The notes: a model not told the origin generated them from the letters alone. A DNA stretch of 64,000 nucleotides from Nitrosomonas nitrosa (GCF_003051105.1 NZ_QAOO01000016.1:1-64000); one strand, 5' to 3'; positions 1 through 10,649 are shown, counted from the first letter of the stretch. Numbers and translations are program-made.

Positions 1-79
1 TCGTCTTCCCATGATCAACGTGCCCAATCGTCCCTACGTTTACATGCGGCTTTGATCGCTCAAACTTACTCTTCGCCAT
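1..79 (-). CDS. tuf: Elongation factor Tu, N-terminal fragment (runs off window)
   Basis: The minus strand from the ATG at 79-77 reads MAKSKFERSKPHVNVGTIGH and continues VDHGKT, the unmistakable EF-Tu start with the P-loop G1 motif (GHVDHGKT). EF-Tu is the GTPase that delivers aminoacyl-tRNA to the ribosome. Only the first 26 codons are inside the window. The gene sits directly downstream of tRNA-Tyr, tRNA-Gly and tRNA-Thr on the same strand, the same order as the E. coli tufB operon, so it is probably cotranscribed with them. Confidence 0.96.
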   Translation of the reverse strand, partial: MAKSKFERSKPHVNVGTIGHVDHGKT

Positions 80-137
80 GCTATATCCTTATCGTAAATT
101 TACCTCAACATCAATCCATTCCAGCAATTAACAATCA

Positions 138-212
<75 letters not shown>

Positions 213-253
213 AGATAATGCTTGATCTACATTGCCTATTCATCACACAATCT

Positions 254-327
254 TGGAGCGGGTGAAGGGAATCGAACCCTCGTCGTAAGCTTGGAAGGCT
301 TCTGCTCTACCATTGAGCTACACCCGC
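254..327 (-). tRNA. tRNA-Gly (anticodon TCC)
   Basis: On the minus strand the acceptor stem GCGGGTG pairs with CACCCGC, the anticodon loop CTTCCAA gives anticodon TCC, and the T-loop is GTTCGATTC. CCA is encoded at 254-256. It lies between tRNA-Tyr and tRNA-Thr in the tuf-linked cluster. Confidence 0.95.
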
Positions 328-429
328 AAAATCATAGAATCAAGCACATCCCAACCCCATCATCTATGATATAAACATAATTTATCGCCAACAACAATTT
401 TACGCACCCGTGCTTTTTCATGATTTACG

Positions 430-514
<85 letters not shown>

Positions 515-786
515 GAAACAATCGGGCATTATGAATGCTTGATACTTTAAAGTCAATAAATTGTAGAACCCGCCCGATAGCAAATTTATCAAGCAAATAA
601 AGTAAACTTATCACTAAGAAGAAGACTCAAAAAAAAGAAAATATACTTCAAGATAAATCCACAAAAGGCGACATCTAGAGCTATTGAGATCGAGAGAGCT
701 CTCGTTAACGTTAAAGATATAGAAAGAACAAAACATCTAAGGACACAGCAAAACACCCCCACATAACCGCTCAGGTGCTTGATTTA

Positions 787-863
<77 letters not shown>

Positions 864-1035
864 ATACATTCAATCAAACTTCAATGCCACCTGCAGCACT
901 CATCCAGGCAATATTCACTCAACACATCACTTTATTGCGACTCACACCGCAGGATAAATTCCCTGCCCAAAACACGTGATCACCTTGCGCTTTAGGAGAA
1001 GAGCAGCATTATAACTCAAATGATGATAAATAAAA

Positions 1036-3060
1036 TCAGGAATTTCCCGTATCCAGAAAGCTTCGCAATCGATCAGAACGGGCTGGGTGACGTAATTTCC
1101 GCAGCGCCTTTGCTTCAATTTGACGAATACGCTCACGGGTAACATCGAATTGTTTCCCAACTTCCTCCAGTGTATGATCAGTGTTCATTTCAATCCCAAA
1201 CCGCATACGCAAAACTTTTGCCTCGCGTGGCGTAAGTGAATCCAGCACATCCTTGGTAGCATTACGCAAACTAGCATAAACCGCCGCATCAGCTGGCGCC
1301 ACAGTTGATGAATCCTCGATAAAATCACCCAGATGCGAATCCTCATCATCTCCGATCGGTGTTTCCATGGAGATGGGTTCTTTAGAAATTTTAAGTATTT
1401 TCCTAATTTTCTCTTCGGGCATTTCCATTTTCTCGGCCAGTAAAGCTGGCTCAGGCTCCTGCCCAGTTTCCTGCAAGATCTGCCGCGAAATACGATTCAT
1501 TTTATTTATTGTTTCAATCATATGAACCGGAATTCTAATAGTACGCGCCTGATCAGCGATGGAACGAGTTATTGCCTGTCGTATCCACCATGTAGCGTAA
1601 GTCGAGAACTTATAACCACGCCGATATTCGAATTTATCGACAGCTTTCATCAGACCAATATTACCTTCTTGAATAAGATCCAAGAATTGAAGCCCACGAT
1701 TGGTATATTTTTTCGCAATGGAAATCACCAAACGCAAATTTGCTTCTGTCATCTCACGCTTTGCACGTCGGGCCTTAGCTTCCCCCGTTGTCATGCGGCG
1801 ATTGATCTCTTTTAGCTCCTTGATGGGAATTCTTGCCTGCTCTTGCAAAGACAACAATCGTTGCTGTTGCTCCATAATAGCGGGCATAAAATGCCTCAGT
1901 GATTGACTATAGACTTTGCCAGATTCGACTTCTGATTTAACCCAATCTAGATCCGTTTCATTGCCAGGGAATGTCTTAATAAAATGATTTCGCGGCATAC
2001 CTGCTTTAGCAACACATAACTCCATGATTTTACGCTCGCAACCACGTATTTCACTAACAAGATCACGCTGCGTATCGCATAGTCTCTCGACCATCTTAGC
2101 CGAGAAGCGCATGGCCATGAGCTCTGAAGATATTTTCTCTTGCAGTGCCTTACACTTTTTATCATCCCGAGTGCCTTTCTTATCGATAATCTTTTGCATC
2201 TCGTTATAGGCATTTCGAATCTCAACAAAGCGCTCCAATACGTCACTCTTTAGTTTGATTAGGCTCGCACTTGCGACTGCCCCCACACCACCTTCTTCCT
2301 CCATTTCATCAGAAATAAAGTCTTGCTCAAGCGTTTCATCAGACATTTCCTCATTGAGGATTTCCTGCGTATCATCATCTAGAAAACCATCTACCAATTC
2401 ATCAACACGCAACTGATCATTTTCCACCTGAGTCGCTAAATTCAGGATATCAGCGATAATCGTTGGGCACGCCGAAATAGCCTGTATCATATGTCGCAGA
2501 CCATCCTCAATGCGCTTCGCTATTTCAATTTCGCTCTCACGTGTCAATAGTTCTACCGAACCCATCTCGCGCATGTACATGCGCACCGGATCCGTAGTGC
2601 GGCCAAACTCAGAATCCACGCTAGAAAGCGCCGCTTCCGCCTCTTCAACCACATCCTCATCTGTTACAGCCGTTGCCGTATCAGACATGAGCAACGCTTC
2701 CGCATCGGGCGCCTCATCATGAACCGATATTCCCATATCGTTAATCATGCTTATAACGCCTTCTATCTGCTCTGCATCCAGCATATCGTCAGGCAAGTGA
2801 TCATTAATCTCTGCGTAAGTCAGGTATCCACGCTCCTTACCCTGGACGATCAGTTTCTTGAGCCGCATTTTTCTTGCTTCAATATCCAGAGGCGCAGAAG
2901 GCAAAGTTTCTTCAACAAGCTCTTCTACCTGATCAGTATTCGACGGTTTATTTTTTTTCGACGATTTCATTTTTACTGATTTAATCTTGCTTTGCTCCAA
3001 CTGATTGGCAATACTTGGATTATCTGTATTCTTTTCTTCTGCTGAACGCTTTGTATTCAT
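1036..3060 (-). CDS. rpoD: RNA polymerase primary sigma factor RpoD (sigma-70)
   Basis: This 674-residue protein has the complete domain order of a proteobacterial housekeeping sigma factor. It starts with region 1.1 (acidic N-terminus, [12 protein letters not shown]) and region 1.2 ([21 protein letters not shown]-like). A large non-conserved acidic insert follows (about residues 200-370). The core-binding and -10 recognition region comes next ([20 protein letters not shown] and [15 protein letters not shown]), then region 4 with the -35 helix-turn-helix ([20 protein letters not shown]). It directs transcription from most vegetative promoters. It is the last gene of the rpsU-yqeY-dnaG-rpoD block and is separated from dnaG by 350 bp containing a strong hairpin. 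Confidence 0.98.
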   Translation of the reverse strand: MNTKRSAEEKNTDNPSIANQLEQSKIKSVKMKSSKKNKPSNTDQVEELVEETLPSAPLDIEARKMRLKKLIVQGKERGYLTYAEINDHLPDDMLDAEQIEGVISMINDMGISVHDEAPDAEALLMSDTATAVTDEDVVEEAEAALSSVDSEFGRTTDPVRMYMREMGSVELLTRESEIEIAKRIEDGLRHMIQAISACPTIIADILNLATQVENDQLRVDELVDGFLDDDTQEILNEEMSDETLEQDFISDEMEEEGGVGAVASASLIKLKSDVLERFVEIRNAYNEMQKIIDKKGTRDDKKCKALQEKISSELMAMRFSAKMVERLCDTQRDLVSEIRGCERKIMELCVAKAGMPRNHFIKTFPGNETDLDWVKSEVESGKVYSQSLRHFMPAIMEQQQRLLSLQEQARIPIKELKEINRRMTTGEAKARRAKREMTEANLRLVISIAKKYTNRGLQFLDLIQEGNIGLMKAVDKFEYRRGYKFSTYATWWIRQAITRSIADQARTIRIPVHMIETINKMNRISRQILQETGQEPEPALLAEKMEMPEEKIRKILKISKEPISMETPIGDDEDSHLGDFIEDSSTVAPADAAVYASLRNATKDVLDSLTPREAKVLRMRFGIEMNTDHTLEEVGKQFDVTRERIRQIEAKALRKLRHPARSDRLRSFLDTGNS

Positions 3061-3410
3061 ATTTAATTATCCCAACACCCGCTTCTGTGATAAAACCCGA
3101 AATTCCATTCCTTACCAACTTACTTTCCCACAGCTCTTGACCTTATCGCTTATAAGGTCAAGAATTAAACAATATGACAATAATCTAAAACCCGATGCAT
3201 TTCCAAGTATATCAAAAATTCATAATGCATTTATTTGAGAGATCGGGGGGCATAGTCACTTTATTCTTTAATTTTTATAAGCACTTATATATCGCGCATA
3301 ACTCTAAATTTGTATGATTTACCAGCAAAAAGTTCAAATGCACAAATGCAACTAATGCACTCCCCATTTATACAAAATCAAACTGACGCCACATCGCTTG
3401 ATTCAATTCG
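3061..3410. other. Intergenic region between dnaG and rpoD
   Basis: AT-rich 350-bp spacer with no credible ORF. Its only clear structure is the 12-bp perfect inverted repeat at 3135-3163, listed separately. Promoters for rpoD may lie here, since a long gap between dnaG and rpoD is compatible with separate rpoD expression, but I cannot point to a convincing -35/-10 pair. Confidence 0.5.
3135..3163. promoter_or_regulatory. Perfect 12-bp inverted repeat with 5-nt loop (hairpin) upstream of rpoD
   Basis: Arm TCTTGACCTTAT (3135-3146), loop CGCTT, arm ATAAGGTCAAGA (3152-3163). No T-run follows on either strand, so it is not a standard intrinsic terminator. In mRNA it would fold in the dnaG-rpoD spacer, a place where macromolecular synthesis operons are known to be processed or attenuated. 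A protein-binding operator is an equally good reading. Confidence 0.6.
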
Positions 3411-5210
3411 CTAAGATAATGCTAGTTGTTGTAATTCTAGTTTTTCTTCCGCAGTAAGTAGCCCTAAAGGTTTACTTTGCAGCACCGCCATTCTTTGTTT
3501 ACGCTGCATTTCTAGAATGCGCAACACTATGCCAGCAAATTCCGCTTCTATATCTATGCTCCCATCCCACAAGCTCATCTCACTCCCCACTTCTTCCAGC
3601 AATTTATAATTAGGATCATTACTAAAAAATGATACGATTGACGAGAATGTCATATTCTCCAGATCACTCAAGGGGTGTTTTTTAAATAAATCAACAATCT
3701 GCATCAATAGCTTCACCTCATCTTTTTGTTTGTCGCCCCCCATAAATAAGGTTTTATCCACTTTCTCAACATAGGCTGGCTTATACAAGATGAGTTGCAT
3801 CAATCTTCGATAGGGGGATGCAGGCTGTGGCCGCTTGGTTTTCAAGTTGGGTTGCCGAAACGCATCTTTTCGCTTAAATTGCAGCAATCCCTCTAAATCA
3901 TTTTGGTTAATCTGGGTAAGTTGAGATAGCCGCTTAAACATCATATGCGCAAGAATCGGCGCATTTATCTGGGCCAGTAGCGGCTTTGCGAGATGCGCCA
4001 AGCCAGCACGCCCCTCACTCGTTTGCAGCTCTACTCGCGCGCACAGTTCATTATAAAAAAACTCCGACAACGGCAACATTTTTTTGAACAGAATTTCAAA
4101 TGACGCCCGACCAAACTTACGAATATAACTATCAGGATCTTCATTCTCGGGCAAAAATAAAAAATAGATATGCTTACCATCCTTCAATTGCCCCAAGCTA
4201 TTCTCGAGTGCACGCCAAGCCGCTTTCCTTCCTGCGCCATCCCCATCAAAACAGAAAATCACTTCATCTGTTTGGCGCAATAGCTTCTGAATATGGTATG
4301 GAGTAGTCGCCGTTCCCAAGGTTGCGACTGCATAATCAAGGCCATGCTGCGCAAGCATCACCACATCCATATACCCCTCTACTACCAAAACGCGCCCCGC
4401 TTTGCGAATCGCCTTACTAGCCGCAAACAAATTATAAAGTTCACGCCCTTTTGTAAATAAAGGTGTTTCTGGAGAATTCAGATACTTAGGTTGACCAGAG
4501 CCCACTACTCTACCACCAAAACCGATGATGTTGCCCTTATGATCAAGAATTGGAAACATGATGCGGTTTCGAAAACGATCATAGCACTTTCCGTTATCGC
4601 CTATGACCACCAACCCCGTCTTCACCAAAACATTATCCACTTGATTTAATGCATAATCCGTGAATACCTCAGCAAGATTTCGTCGCTCAGCTGGCGCGTA
4701 TCCGATACCGAATCGGGCGGCTATCTCCCCAGTTAATCCGCGCTCCTTCAAATACGCCACAGCGTGCTCTGCATTTTTAAGCCGCCTACAATAATATTGG
4801 GCTGCTTTTCTCATCGACTCAACCATACGCAGCATGGAGTCGTCAGCCTGATCTTGCTCATTTTCACTCTTAGCCACAGATACACGAGACTCATGCGAGT
4901 GGGCATGCATCAAATCTTGTCGCTCAGGTACCCGCAACCCCACATGAGCGGCCAACTGCTCAACTGCACTGACAAAGCTTATTCCATTATGCTCCATCAG
5001 AAAGTTAATAGCGTCACCATGCTTTCCGCAGCCAAAGCAATGAAAAAACTGCTTTACAGGACTGACCGTAAATGACGGGGTTTTTTCCTCATGGAATGGA
5101 CAACAAGCACTAAAATTACTACCTACTTTCTTAAGTGGTACATAACGCCCAACAACATCAACTATATCTATGCGGTTAAGTAACTCTTGAATAAACGATT
5201 GAGTAATCAT
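3411..5210 (-). CDS. dnaG: DNA primase DnaG
   Basis: Synthesises RNA primers for replication. This 599-residue protein starts MITQSFIQELLNRIDIVDVV. The zinc-binding domain is visible as C37-x2-H40-x17-C58-x2-C61. The catalytic core follows, with FGIGYAP and the TOPRIM motif VVEGYMDVVML, then FCFDGDGAGRKAA. The C-terminal helicase-interaction part is less conserved, as usual. The length is typical. It sits between yqeY and rpoD in the classical macromolecular synthesis operon. Confidence 0.98.
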   Translation of the reverse strand: MITQSFIQELLNRIDIVDVVGRYVPLKKVGSNFSACCPFHEEKTPSFTVSPVKQFFHCFGCGKHGDAINFLMEHNGISFVSAVEQLAAHVGLRVPERQDLMHAHSHESRVSVAKSENEQDQADDSMLRMVESMRKAAQYYCRRLKNAEHAVAYLKERGLTGEIAARFGIGYAPAERRNLAEVFTDYALNQVDNVLVKTGLVVIGDNGKCYDRFRNRIMFPILDHKGNIIGFGGRVVGSGQPKYLNSPETPLFTKGRELYNLFAASKAIRKAGRVLVVEGYMDVVMLAQHGLDYAVATLGTATTPYHIQKLLRQTDEVIFCFDGDGAGRKAAWRALENSLGQLKDGKHIYFLFLPENEDPDSYIRKFGRASFEILFKKMLPLSEFFYNELCARVELQTSEGRAGLAHLAKPLLAQINAPILAHMMFKRLSQLTQINQNDLEGLLQFKRKDAFRQPNLKTKRPQPASPYRRLMQLILYKPAYVEKVDKTLFMGGDKQKDEVKLLMQIVDLFKKHPLSDLENMTFSSIVSFFSNDPNYKLLEEVGSEMSLWDGSIDIEAEFAGIVLRILEMQRKQRMAVLQSKPLGLLTAEEKLELQQLALS

Positions 5211-5321
5211 TTACCAAAATATAGCAGCAGGTTAAAAATTGGGTGGGCGGGATCAAAATCCAACAGAATCTTTTATCCCACCAAAAAATACCTAAAAAAA
5301 ACAGACCTTGCTGAATAAATA

Positions 5322-5771
5322 TCAAGCAGAAATCTTTTTCTTTACCAGCATTGACACTTGAGCCATATCTGCACGGCCCGCTAACTTGGCCTTTAACAGT
5401 GACATGATCTTTCCCATCTGCCGCTGATCAGCCCCTAACGAACCAATCACATCGTCCACAATCTTATCAACTTCGGCCTCGCCAAGCATCTCTGGCATAT
5501 ATGTCAGCAGCACATCCATTTCATATTTCTCGGAGTCGGCCAAATCATGCCGATTTGCAGCCTCATATTGCGTGATCGAGTCCCTACGTTGTTTAAGCAT
5601 TTTCTCGATCACAGCAACAATTGCCGTATCATCCAACTCAATCCGTTCATCGACTTCGCGCTGCTTAATGGCTGCTTGCAATAGCCGAATTGTATCACGC
5701 CGCTTAGTATCACCAGCGCGCATGGCGGCCTTCATATCCTCAGTGATTCTCTGTTTCAAATTCATCATCAA
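5322..5771 (-). CDS. yqeY: YqeY/GatB-like tRNA amidotransferase-related protein
   Basis: A 149-residue GatB/YqeY-domain protein. It has the characteristic helical N-terminus (LKQRITEDMKAAMRAGDTKR, then RDTIRLLQAAIKQREVDER) and the C-terminal GADQRQMGKIMSLLKAKLAGRADM. The tail resembles the tRNA-binding tail of GatB/GatE, but no catalytic domain is present and the cellular role is not settled. It lies between rpsU and dnaG, a frequent arrangement outside the enterics. Three consecutive ATG codons (5771, 5768, 5765) could serve as start, and no strong ribosome binding site distinguishes them. A direct repeat of CTTAAGACAACCTTAAGAC type precedes the gene. Confidence 0.92.
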   Translation of the reverse strand: MMMNLKQRITEDMKAAMRAGDTKRRDTIRLLQAAIKQREVDERIELDDTAIVAVIEKMLKQRRDSITQYEAANRHDLADSEKYEMDVLLTYMPEMLGEAEVDKIVDDVIGSLGADQRQMGKIMSLLKAKLAGRADMAQVSMLVKKKISA

Positions 5772-5827
5772 GCGGTTCGATAAAACCGTCTTAAGGTTGT
5801 CTTAAGGTTTTATAATTTACTGATCAG

Positions 5828-6040
5828 CTAATAAAGTTTGGGTGGTAATAATTGACTGCGTAGACGTTTATAGGTACGCTTAACGGCTGCCGCAAGTTTA
5901 CGCTTGCGTTCTGCAGTTGGCTTTTCATAAAACTCCCGCGCACGTAATTCAGTAAGCAAGCCAGTTTTCTCGACTGCACGTTTAAAACGACGCATAGCAA
6001 CTTCAAACGGTTCGTTTTCTTTAACTTTAACAGTGGTCAT
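5828..6040 (-). CDS. rpsU: 30S ribosomal protein bS21
   Basis: A 70-residue basic protein. [20 protein letters not shown] and the following [22 protein letters not shown] are diagnostic for bS21, a small-subunit protein involved in initiation at natural mRNAs. The ATG at 6040 has an AAGGGA ribosome binding site 10 nt upstream. It is the first gene of the rpsU-yqeY-dnaG-rpoD block and is divergent from tsaD, so promoters for both directions must lie in 6041-6176. Confidence 0.97.
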   Translation of the reverse strand: MTTVKVKENEPFEVAMRRFKRAVEKTGLLTELRAREFYEKPTAERKRKLAAAVKRTYKRLRSQLLPPKLY

Positions 6041-6176
6041 AAAACAATAATCCCTTTCGGTCTCCTTCTAACGTTAATGAATTTTGCAAAAAGCTTATTA
6101 ATATAACACTATTATCTTTTTTATAAAAGATTAAGTCTCTCCCCTCATAAATTACAAATCAACCTCAAAAACTAAA

Positions 6177-7196
6177 ATGATCGTGCTCGGCATTGAGACT
6201 TCATGTGACGAAACAGGTATTGCTGTATACCACACAGAAAACGGCTTGTTAAGTCACACCTTATTCTCACAAATTGAAATACACAACGAATATGGTGGCG
6301 TTGTGCCTGAACTTGCCTCACGCGATCATATTCGCCGCACGATCCCGCTCATCAAGAAAGCTCTACAAAATGCTCATATTGATCTGCATGAAATTGACGC
6401 CATTGCATTTACTCAAGGCCCAGGATTAGCAGGTGCGCTACTAGTAGGCGCAAGTATCGCGAACGCAATGGCATTCGCACTCAAAATTCCAGTCTTGAAT
6501 ATTCATCATTTAGAGGGCCATCTTTTGTCCCCGCTATTATCAAAACCCGCACCCTGTTTTCCTTTCCTTGCCTTGCTTGTCTCTGGCGGCCATACACAAT
6601 TGATCAAAGTCAAAGGGATAGGGCAATATACTTTGCTTGGTGAAACCGTAGATGATGCAGCAGGTGAAGCTTTCGATAAGACAGCGAAGCTACTTGGGCT
6701 TGATTATCCAGGGGGAAAAGCGCTCGCCGAGCTCGCTACAAAGGGAAGGCCTTCTTGCTTTAAGCTACCACGCCCTATGCGACATAGTGGAGATTTTAAT
6801 TTTAGCTTTAGTGGATTAAAAACAGCCGTATTAACCTTGATTAAGAATCACGAAATCAATGATCAAATGCGCGCGGATATCGCCCTCGCTTTTCAAGAAG
6901 CCGCCGTAGATATCTTGACGGAAAAATCCTTGGCTGCGCTTGCCCGAACCGGTCTTACTCAACTCGTAATTGCAGGCGGCGTGGGCGCGAATATCGCTCT
7001 ACGCAGTAGATTACTCCAAGAAACTTCCCGTATTGGAGCAACCGTTTTTTTTCCTGAATTTCAATTTTGCACCGACAATGGCGCAATGATTGCTTTTGCC
7101 GGAGCAATGCGCTTACTAAAACAGGATACCGTTCGTTGCCCAGAAACAATGAATTGCTTTACGGTAAAAGCCAGATGGGAGCTAGAGACACTGTAA
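6177..7196 (+). CDS. tsaD: tRNA N6-adenosine threonylcarbamoyltransferase TsaD
   Basis: Catalytic subunit for t6A37 formation in tRNAs decoding ANN codons (formerly Gcp/YgjD). The 339-residue protein begins [20 protein letters not shown]. It contains the metal-binding pair H111 and H115 (HHLEGH), the phosphate loop LVSGGHTQL and the C-terminal GGVGAN and [10 protein letters not shown] motifs, all conserved in the ASKHA fold family. It is divergent from rpsU and ends 25 bp from the convergent plsY. Confidence 0.97.
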   Translation: MIVLGIETSCDETGIAVYHTENGLLSHTLFSQIEIHNEYGGVVPELASRDHIRRTIPLIKKALQNAHIDLHEIDAIAFTQGPGLAGALLVGASIANAMAFALKIPVLNIHHLEGHLLSPLLSKPAPCFPFLALLVSGGHTQLIKVKGIGQYTLLGETVDDAAGEAFDKTAKLLGLDYPGGKALAELATKGRPSCFKLPRPMRHSGDFNFSFSGLKTAVLTLIKNHEINDQMRADIALAFQEAAVDILTEKSLAALARTGLTQLVIAGGVGANIALRSRLLQETSRIGATVFFPEFQFCTDNGAMIAFAGAMRLLKQDTVRCPETMNCFTVKARWELETL

Positions 7197-7221
7197 AAAC
7201 TTGCGCGGTAACATCACCCAA

Positions 7222-7830
7222 TCAGGTTTTGCTTTTTTCGCCAATACGCGTTTCTTTACCTGCTGCCAAATTAATAATATTTGACTTATGCCGCCAAAAA
7301 AGAAGCAATGTAATAATAACAACCACAAAAACAATCAATTTAGAATCGACCAAAATATACGCATATATTGGTGCCAACAGGGCGGCAGCTAGCGCAGACA
7401 ATGAAGATATGCGCCCAATCAAAGCAACGAGCCCCCAGGTAAGTATAACCAGCATTCCTAGCCATACGTCCAAACCAAACAATACGCCCGCCGATGTCGC
7501 AACGCCCTTACCCCCCTGAAAACCCAGAAAAACTGGAAATAGATGCCCCAAAAAAACGGCAAGCGCTGCCCCCGCAATTGTCTCGACACCCCATCCTAAA
7601 ACAAGCGAAAAATGACTTGCAAGCGCAACAGCCACCCACCCTTTGCCTGCATCACCCAGCAAAGTCAGCACCGCTGCCGCCTTCCTGCCGCTACGCAACA
7701 CATTGGTTGCTCCTGGATTTTTCGAGCCGTATGTTCTAGGGTCAGGCAATTTAAATAGCCAACTCGCTATGACTGCGAATGGAATCGAACCTAGCAAGTA
7801 AGCAAAAAAACATACCATTACGACTTCCAT
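7222..7830 (-). CDS. plsY: Acyl-phosphate:glycerol-3-phosphate acyltransferase PlsY
   Basis: An inner-membrane enzyme that makes lysophosphatidate from acyl-phosphate in phospholipid synthesis. The 202-residue polytopic protein carries the three PlsY motifs: GSIPFAVIASW with DPRTYGSKNPGATNVLR; GHLFPVFLGFQGGKGVATS; and the C-terminal loop around LLFWRHKSNIINLAAGKETR. Five hydrophobic segments are evident. It is convergent with tsaD and divergent from folB. Confidence 0.96.
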   Translation of the reverse strand: MEVVMVCFFAYLLGSIPFAVIASWLFKLPDPRTYGSKNPGATNVLRSGRKAAAVLTLLGDAGKGWVAVALASHFSLVLGWGVETIAGAALAVFLGHLFPVFLGFQGGKGVATSAGVLFGLDVWLGMLVILTWGLVALIGRISSLSALAAALLAPIYAYILVDSKLIVFVVVIITLLLFWRHKSNIINLAAGKETRIGEKSKT

Positions 7831-7938
7831 ACCTTCTCCTAAATAGCTCCCATCTTATAAATAGACTAGAATCACTTGGGACATATACGAATATTTTCGC
7901 GCCCAAGTAACTTTTTCCATCAAATTTAATTCTTAATA

Positions 7939-8298
7939 ATGGACATCATATTCCTCCACGACTTCAAAGCCAAAACACATATTGGCATTTATCCATGGGA
8001 AAAAAAAATTGCCCAAACGATTGAGCTTAATCTTGAAATTGCGCTCCCGACGAATCGCGCCTGCTTCACTGATAATATCTCAGATGCATTGGATTATTCT
8101 TTGATTATCGAGCGTATCAATGACGTGCTGGCTGCCCGGCATTTTGGCTTACTCGAAGCATTGGCTGAGCATATTGCTCAAATTATCCTGACTGAATTTA
8201 ATTCACCATGGGTAAAAGTCAGTGTTGCCAAACTCGGTATCATTCGTGGAATTAAAAAACTGGGTGTGTGTATTGAACGTAAATCACTCACATATTAA
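7939..8298 (+). CDS. folB: Dihydroneopterin aldolase FolB
   Basis: A 119-residue protein of the FolB/FolX tunnelling fold, converting 7,8-dihydroneopterin to hydroxymethyl-dihydropterin and glycolaldehyde in folate synthesis. Visible motifs: the substrate-proximal IGIYPWEKKIAQTIELNLEI, DALDYSLI, and LLEALAEHIAQIIL with the conserved Glu. The catalytic Lys lies in the C-terminal KLGIIRGIKKLGV. Pterin pathway neighbours queC and queE follow convergently, but these act in queuosine synthesis. Confidence 0.95.
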   Translation: MDIIFLHDFKAKTHIGIYPWEKKIAQTIELNLEIALPTNRACFTDNISDALDYSLIIERINDVLAARHFGLLEALAEHIAQIILTEFNSPWVKVSVAKLGIIRGIKKLGVCIERKSLTY

Positions 8299-8358
8299 GC
8301 TAATTTTGTCTATCCATCTGGTCACCCTGTGACAAACTGTACGCACCCCAAAATATTC

Positions 8359-9039
8359 TTAAGGCAAGCTATACCGCGTCGGGTCGGGTACTTTCGCAGC
8401 TAGAAAACCCGCCTTACGTAAGCGACAAGCATCACACAGCCCACATGCAGAACCCTCTTCGTCAGCTTGATAGCACGATACTGTCAAGCTGTAATCTACT
8501 CCGCGCTCCACACCTAAGCGAATAATCTCTTTCTTAGATAAATATAGCAGCGGAGCATGCAAGGTCAGTTTATTTCCCTCCCTGGCCGCCTTGGTCGCGA
8601 GATTCGACATTTTCTCAAATGCTTCAATATAATCAGGGCGACAGTCTGGATAACCAGAGTAATCTACTGCATTGACGCCAATGAATATATCATGACACTC
8701 AAGTACTTCAGCCCACGCCAATGCCAATGAAAGCATAATCGTATTACGAGCAGGCACATAAGTGACAGGAATGCCGTTTGTTAGACCTTCAGTTGGAATT
8801 GCAATCGATTTATCCGTAAGCGCAGATTTCCCCAGCACACTCAAATCGATACGTATCGATTGATGTGCTTTCACTCCCAACGATTGGCCAACTTTATGCG
8901 CTGCCACCAGTTCTGATCGATGGCGCTGACCATAATCGACACTCAGAGCATAGCATTCAAATCGTTCGCTACGAGCAATAGCCAGCACCGTCGCAGAATC
9001 CAACCCTCCCGATAACAGCACAACCGCCTTCTTCATCAA
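8359..9039 (-). CDS. queC: 7-cyano-7-deazaguanine synthase QueC
   Basis: ATP-dependent conversion of 7-carboxy-7-deazaguanine to preQ0 on the route to queuosine. The 226-residue protein starts with the PP-loop [15 protein letters not shown]. It has the family signature [10 protein letters not shown] and the C-terminal zinc site (C189-type cluster: [21 protein letters not shown]). It follows queE, the gene for the preceding enzyme, 53 bp downstream on the same strand, so the two very likely form an operon. Confidence 0.97.
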   Translation of the reverse strand: MMKKAVVLLSGGLDSATVLAIARSERFECYALSVDYGQRHRSELVAAHKVGQSLGVKAHQSIRIDLSVLGKSALTDKSIAIPTEGLTNGIPVTYVPARNTIMLSLALAWAEVLECHDIFIGVNAVDYSGYPDCRPDYIEAFEKMSNLATKAAREGNKLTLHAPLLYLSKKEIIRLGVERGVDYSLTVSCYQADEEGSACGLCDACRLRKAGFLAAKVPDPTRYSLP

Positions 9040-9092
9040 AACAAACTATCCGCAGGCGATGTCGACCAGAGAAAAATGAATCGACTTGATCA

Positions 9093-9782
9093 TCAACGCC
9101 CAGCCACCTCTCCCCAGAGTATTTTATGAAGCTGAAGCTGTAACCTAACCGGCAAGCGATCTTTTAGTATCCAGCTGGCAAGTAAAGCAGGATCGAGCTG
9201 ACCAAATGCAGGAGAAAATAATACCGGGCAAAGCTGATCTAGCTGCCGTTCATAAAAAATATCAACTGCCCAGCGATAATCCTGCTCACTGCATAATACA
9301 AATTTCAATTCATCCTGCGGTGTCAAATAATCAAGATTAGCCCATCGGTTTTTTGTGACCTCTCCCGAGTCGGGTGTCTTGATATCAACGATTTTAGATA
9401 CTCGTTTATCGATTCCCGATATATCTAGCGCGCCACTTGTTTCGATTGAGACAGAGTAACCGGCATCACATAGTGATGTAAGCAACGTTAAGCAAGCCTT
9501 CTGCGCAAGTGGTTCACCACCGGTAACCGTAACATAACGGGGGGCATATTCCGAAACTTTGGCCAGCACATCCATGATCGATATATTCTCACCACCAGTA
9601 AACGCATAAGCGGTATCGCAGTAACCACATCGCAACGGACAACCTGTCAAACGAATAAATACCGTCGGCAAACCGACACGGCTCGTTTCCCCTTGCAAGG
9701 AATAAAATATCTCACTGACACGCAATGTCTCACTTTCGCGTTGCTTTAGGGAATGTTGCCGCAGGGGAAGGGGAAAATCCAT
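9093..9782 (-). CDS. queE: 7-carboxy-7-deazaguanine synthase QueE (radical SAM)
   Basis: A radical SAM enzyme that ring-contracts carboxy-tetrahydropterin to 7-carboxy-7-deazaguanine. In the 229-residue protein the N-terminal EIFYSLQGETSRVGLPTVFI is followed by the cluster motif GCPLRCGYCDTAYAF (Cys-x3-Cys-x2-Cys) and VTVTGGEPLAQ, the SAM-binding GGE motif. It is cotranscribed with queC. It starts 46 bp downstream of cpoB on the same strand and may belong to the tail of the tol-pal unit. Confidence 0.96.
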   Translation of the reverse strand: MDFPLPLRQHSLKQRESETLRVSEIFYSLQGETSRVGLPTVFIRLTGCPLRCGYCDTAYAFTGGENISIMDVLAKVSEYAPRYVTVTGGEPLAQKACLTLLTSLCDAGYSVSIETSGALDISGIDKRVSKIVDIKTPDSGEVTKNRWANLDYLTPQDELKFVLCSEQDYRWAVDIFYERQLDQLCPVLFSPAFGQLDPALLASWILKDRLPVRLQLQLHKILWGEVAGR

Positions 9783-9827
9783 ACATCTTAAGAAGTGCAG
9801 CCATGGTAGCCACCCTTCGTGAAAAAA

Positions 9828-10649
9828 TTACCTAAGATTGGCAAGCCGACTTTTGGCTTTTCCTGCCGCATCACTATTGGGATATTTTGCGATTAAATTC
9901 TCCAGCGTCTTTCTAGCCGCTGAGATCTCACCCATTTCAGATTGATTGCTTGCGATATTAAGCATCGCATCAGGCGCTTTCGAACTATTGGGGTAATTTT
10001 CAATCACTTTTTGTTGTGCATTAATAGCCGCCCCAAAATCACGTAATGCGTAATAGGCATTACCGATCCAGTACGCAGCGCCAGGCGCCAACTGAGAGTT
10101 AGGGTAGCGTTTCAGAAAATTCTCGAACTGAGTGATCGCGCCCGTATAGTCGCCTTCTCTAAACAAGTTGTAGCTTGCGTGATATGCCTCACGCTCTGCC
10201 TCGCTAGCAGGCTGAGTTGCCGCCGGAGCTCGCTGGGCTGAGGGGCTCACAACAATACCTACAGCAGCTGGAGGTAGCGTTTCATCTGGCGAAGAACTTA
10301 AACTAAGCGATGGCTCATGAGATTCAGGCTCAACTTGTCTCAAGCGACTATCCAAATCGATATAAAAATCCTTTTGCTGCTTTTTTAATAACTTATTCTC
10401 TTCGTTCAAAACTTCAATTTGCCCACGGAGCTGCCCAAGTTCTACCCTGAATGCTTCGATCTGGTTATAAAGCTCTAACAATGCCTGATTTTTGAGTATA
10501 TCTTCAATACCAACAATACGCGCCTCCATAGCTTGCATTTGCTGATCCAATACTTCTATCCGCTCTCGCGCATTTGAGTCACTAAATAAACCAGCGAAAC
10601 TCACATTACAACCCAGCAAAAGAATGAGCAAGGAGACGCGTAACAACAT
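9828..10649 (-). CDS. cpoB: Cell division coordinator CpoB (YbgF), periplasmic TPR protein
   Basis: CpoB coordinates peptidoglycan synthesis with Tol-Pal-driven outer membrane constriction. The 273-residue protein has a signal peptide (hydrophobic LLILLLGCNVSFAG). A coiled-coil region follows (about residues 30-110, regular heptads such as IEAFRVELGQLRGQIEVLNE), then a Pro/Ala/Ser-rich linker. The C-terminal TPR repeats (YHASYNLFREGDYTGAITQF, AAYWIGNAYYALRDFGAAI) complete it. Its start codon shares a base with the pal stop region (adjacent at 10649), consistent with translational coupling. Confidence 0.95.
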   Translation of the reverse strand: MLLRVSLLILLLGCNVSFAGLFSDSNARERIEVLDQQMQAMEARIVGIEDILKNQALLELYNQIEAFRVELGQLRGQIEVLNEENKLLKKQQKDFYIDLDSRLRQVEPESHEPSLSLSSSPDETLPPAAVGIVVSPSAQRAPAATQPASEAEREAYHASYNLFREGDYTGAITQFENFLKRYPNSQLAPGAAYWIGNAYYALRDFGAAINAQQKVIENYPNSSKAPDAMLNIASNQSEMGEISAARKTLENLIAKYPNSDAAGKAKSRLANLR

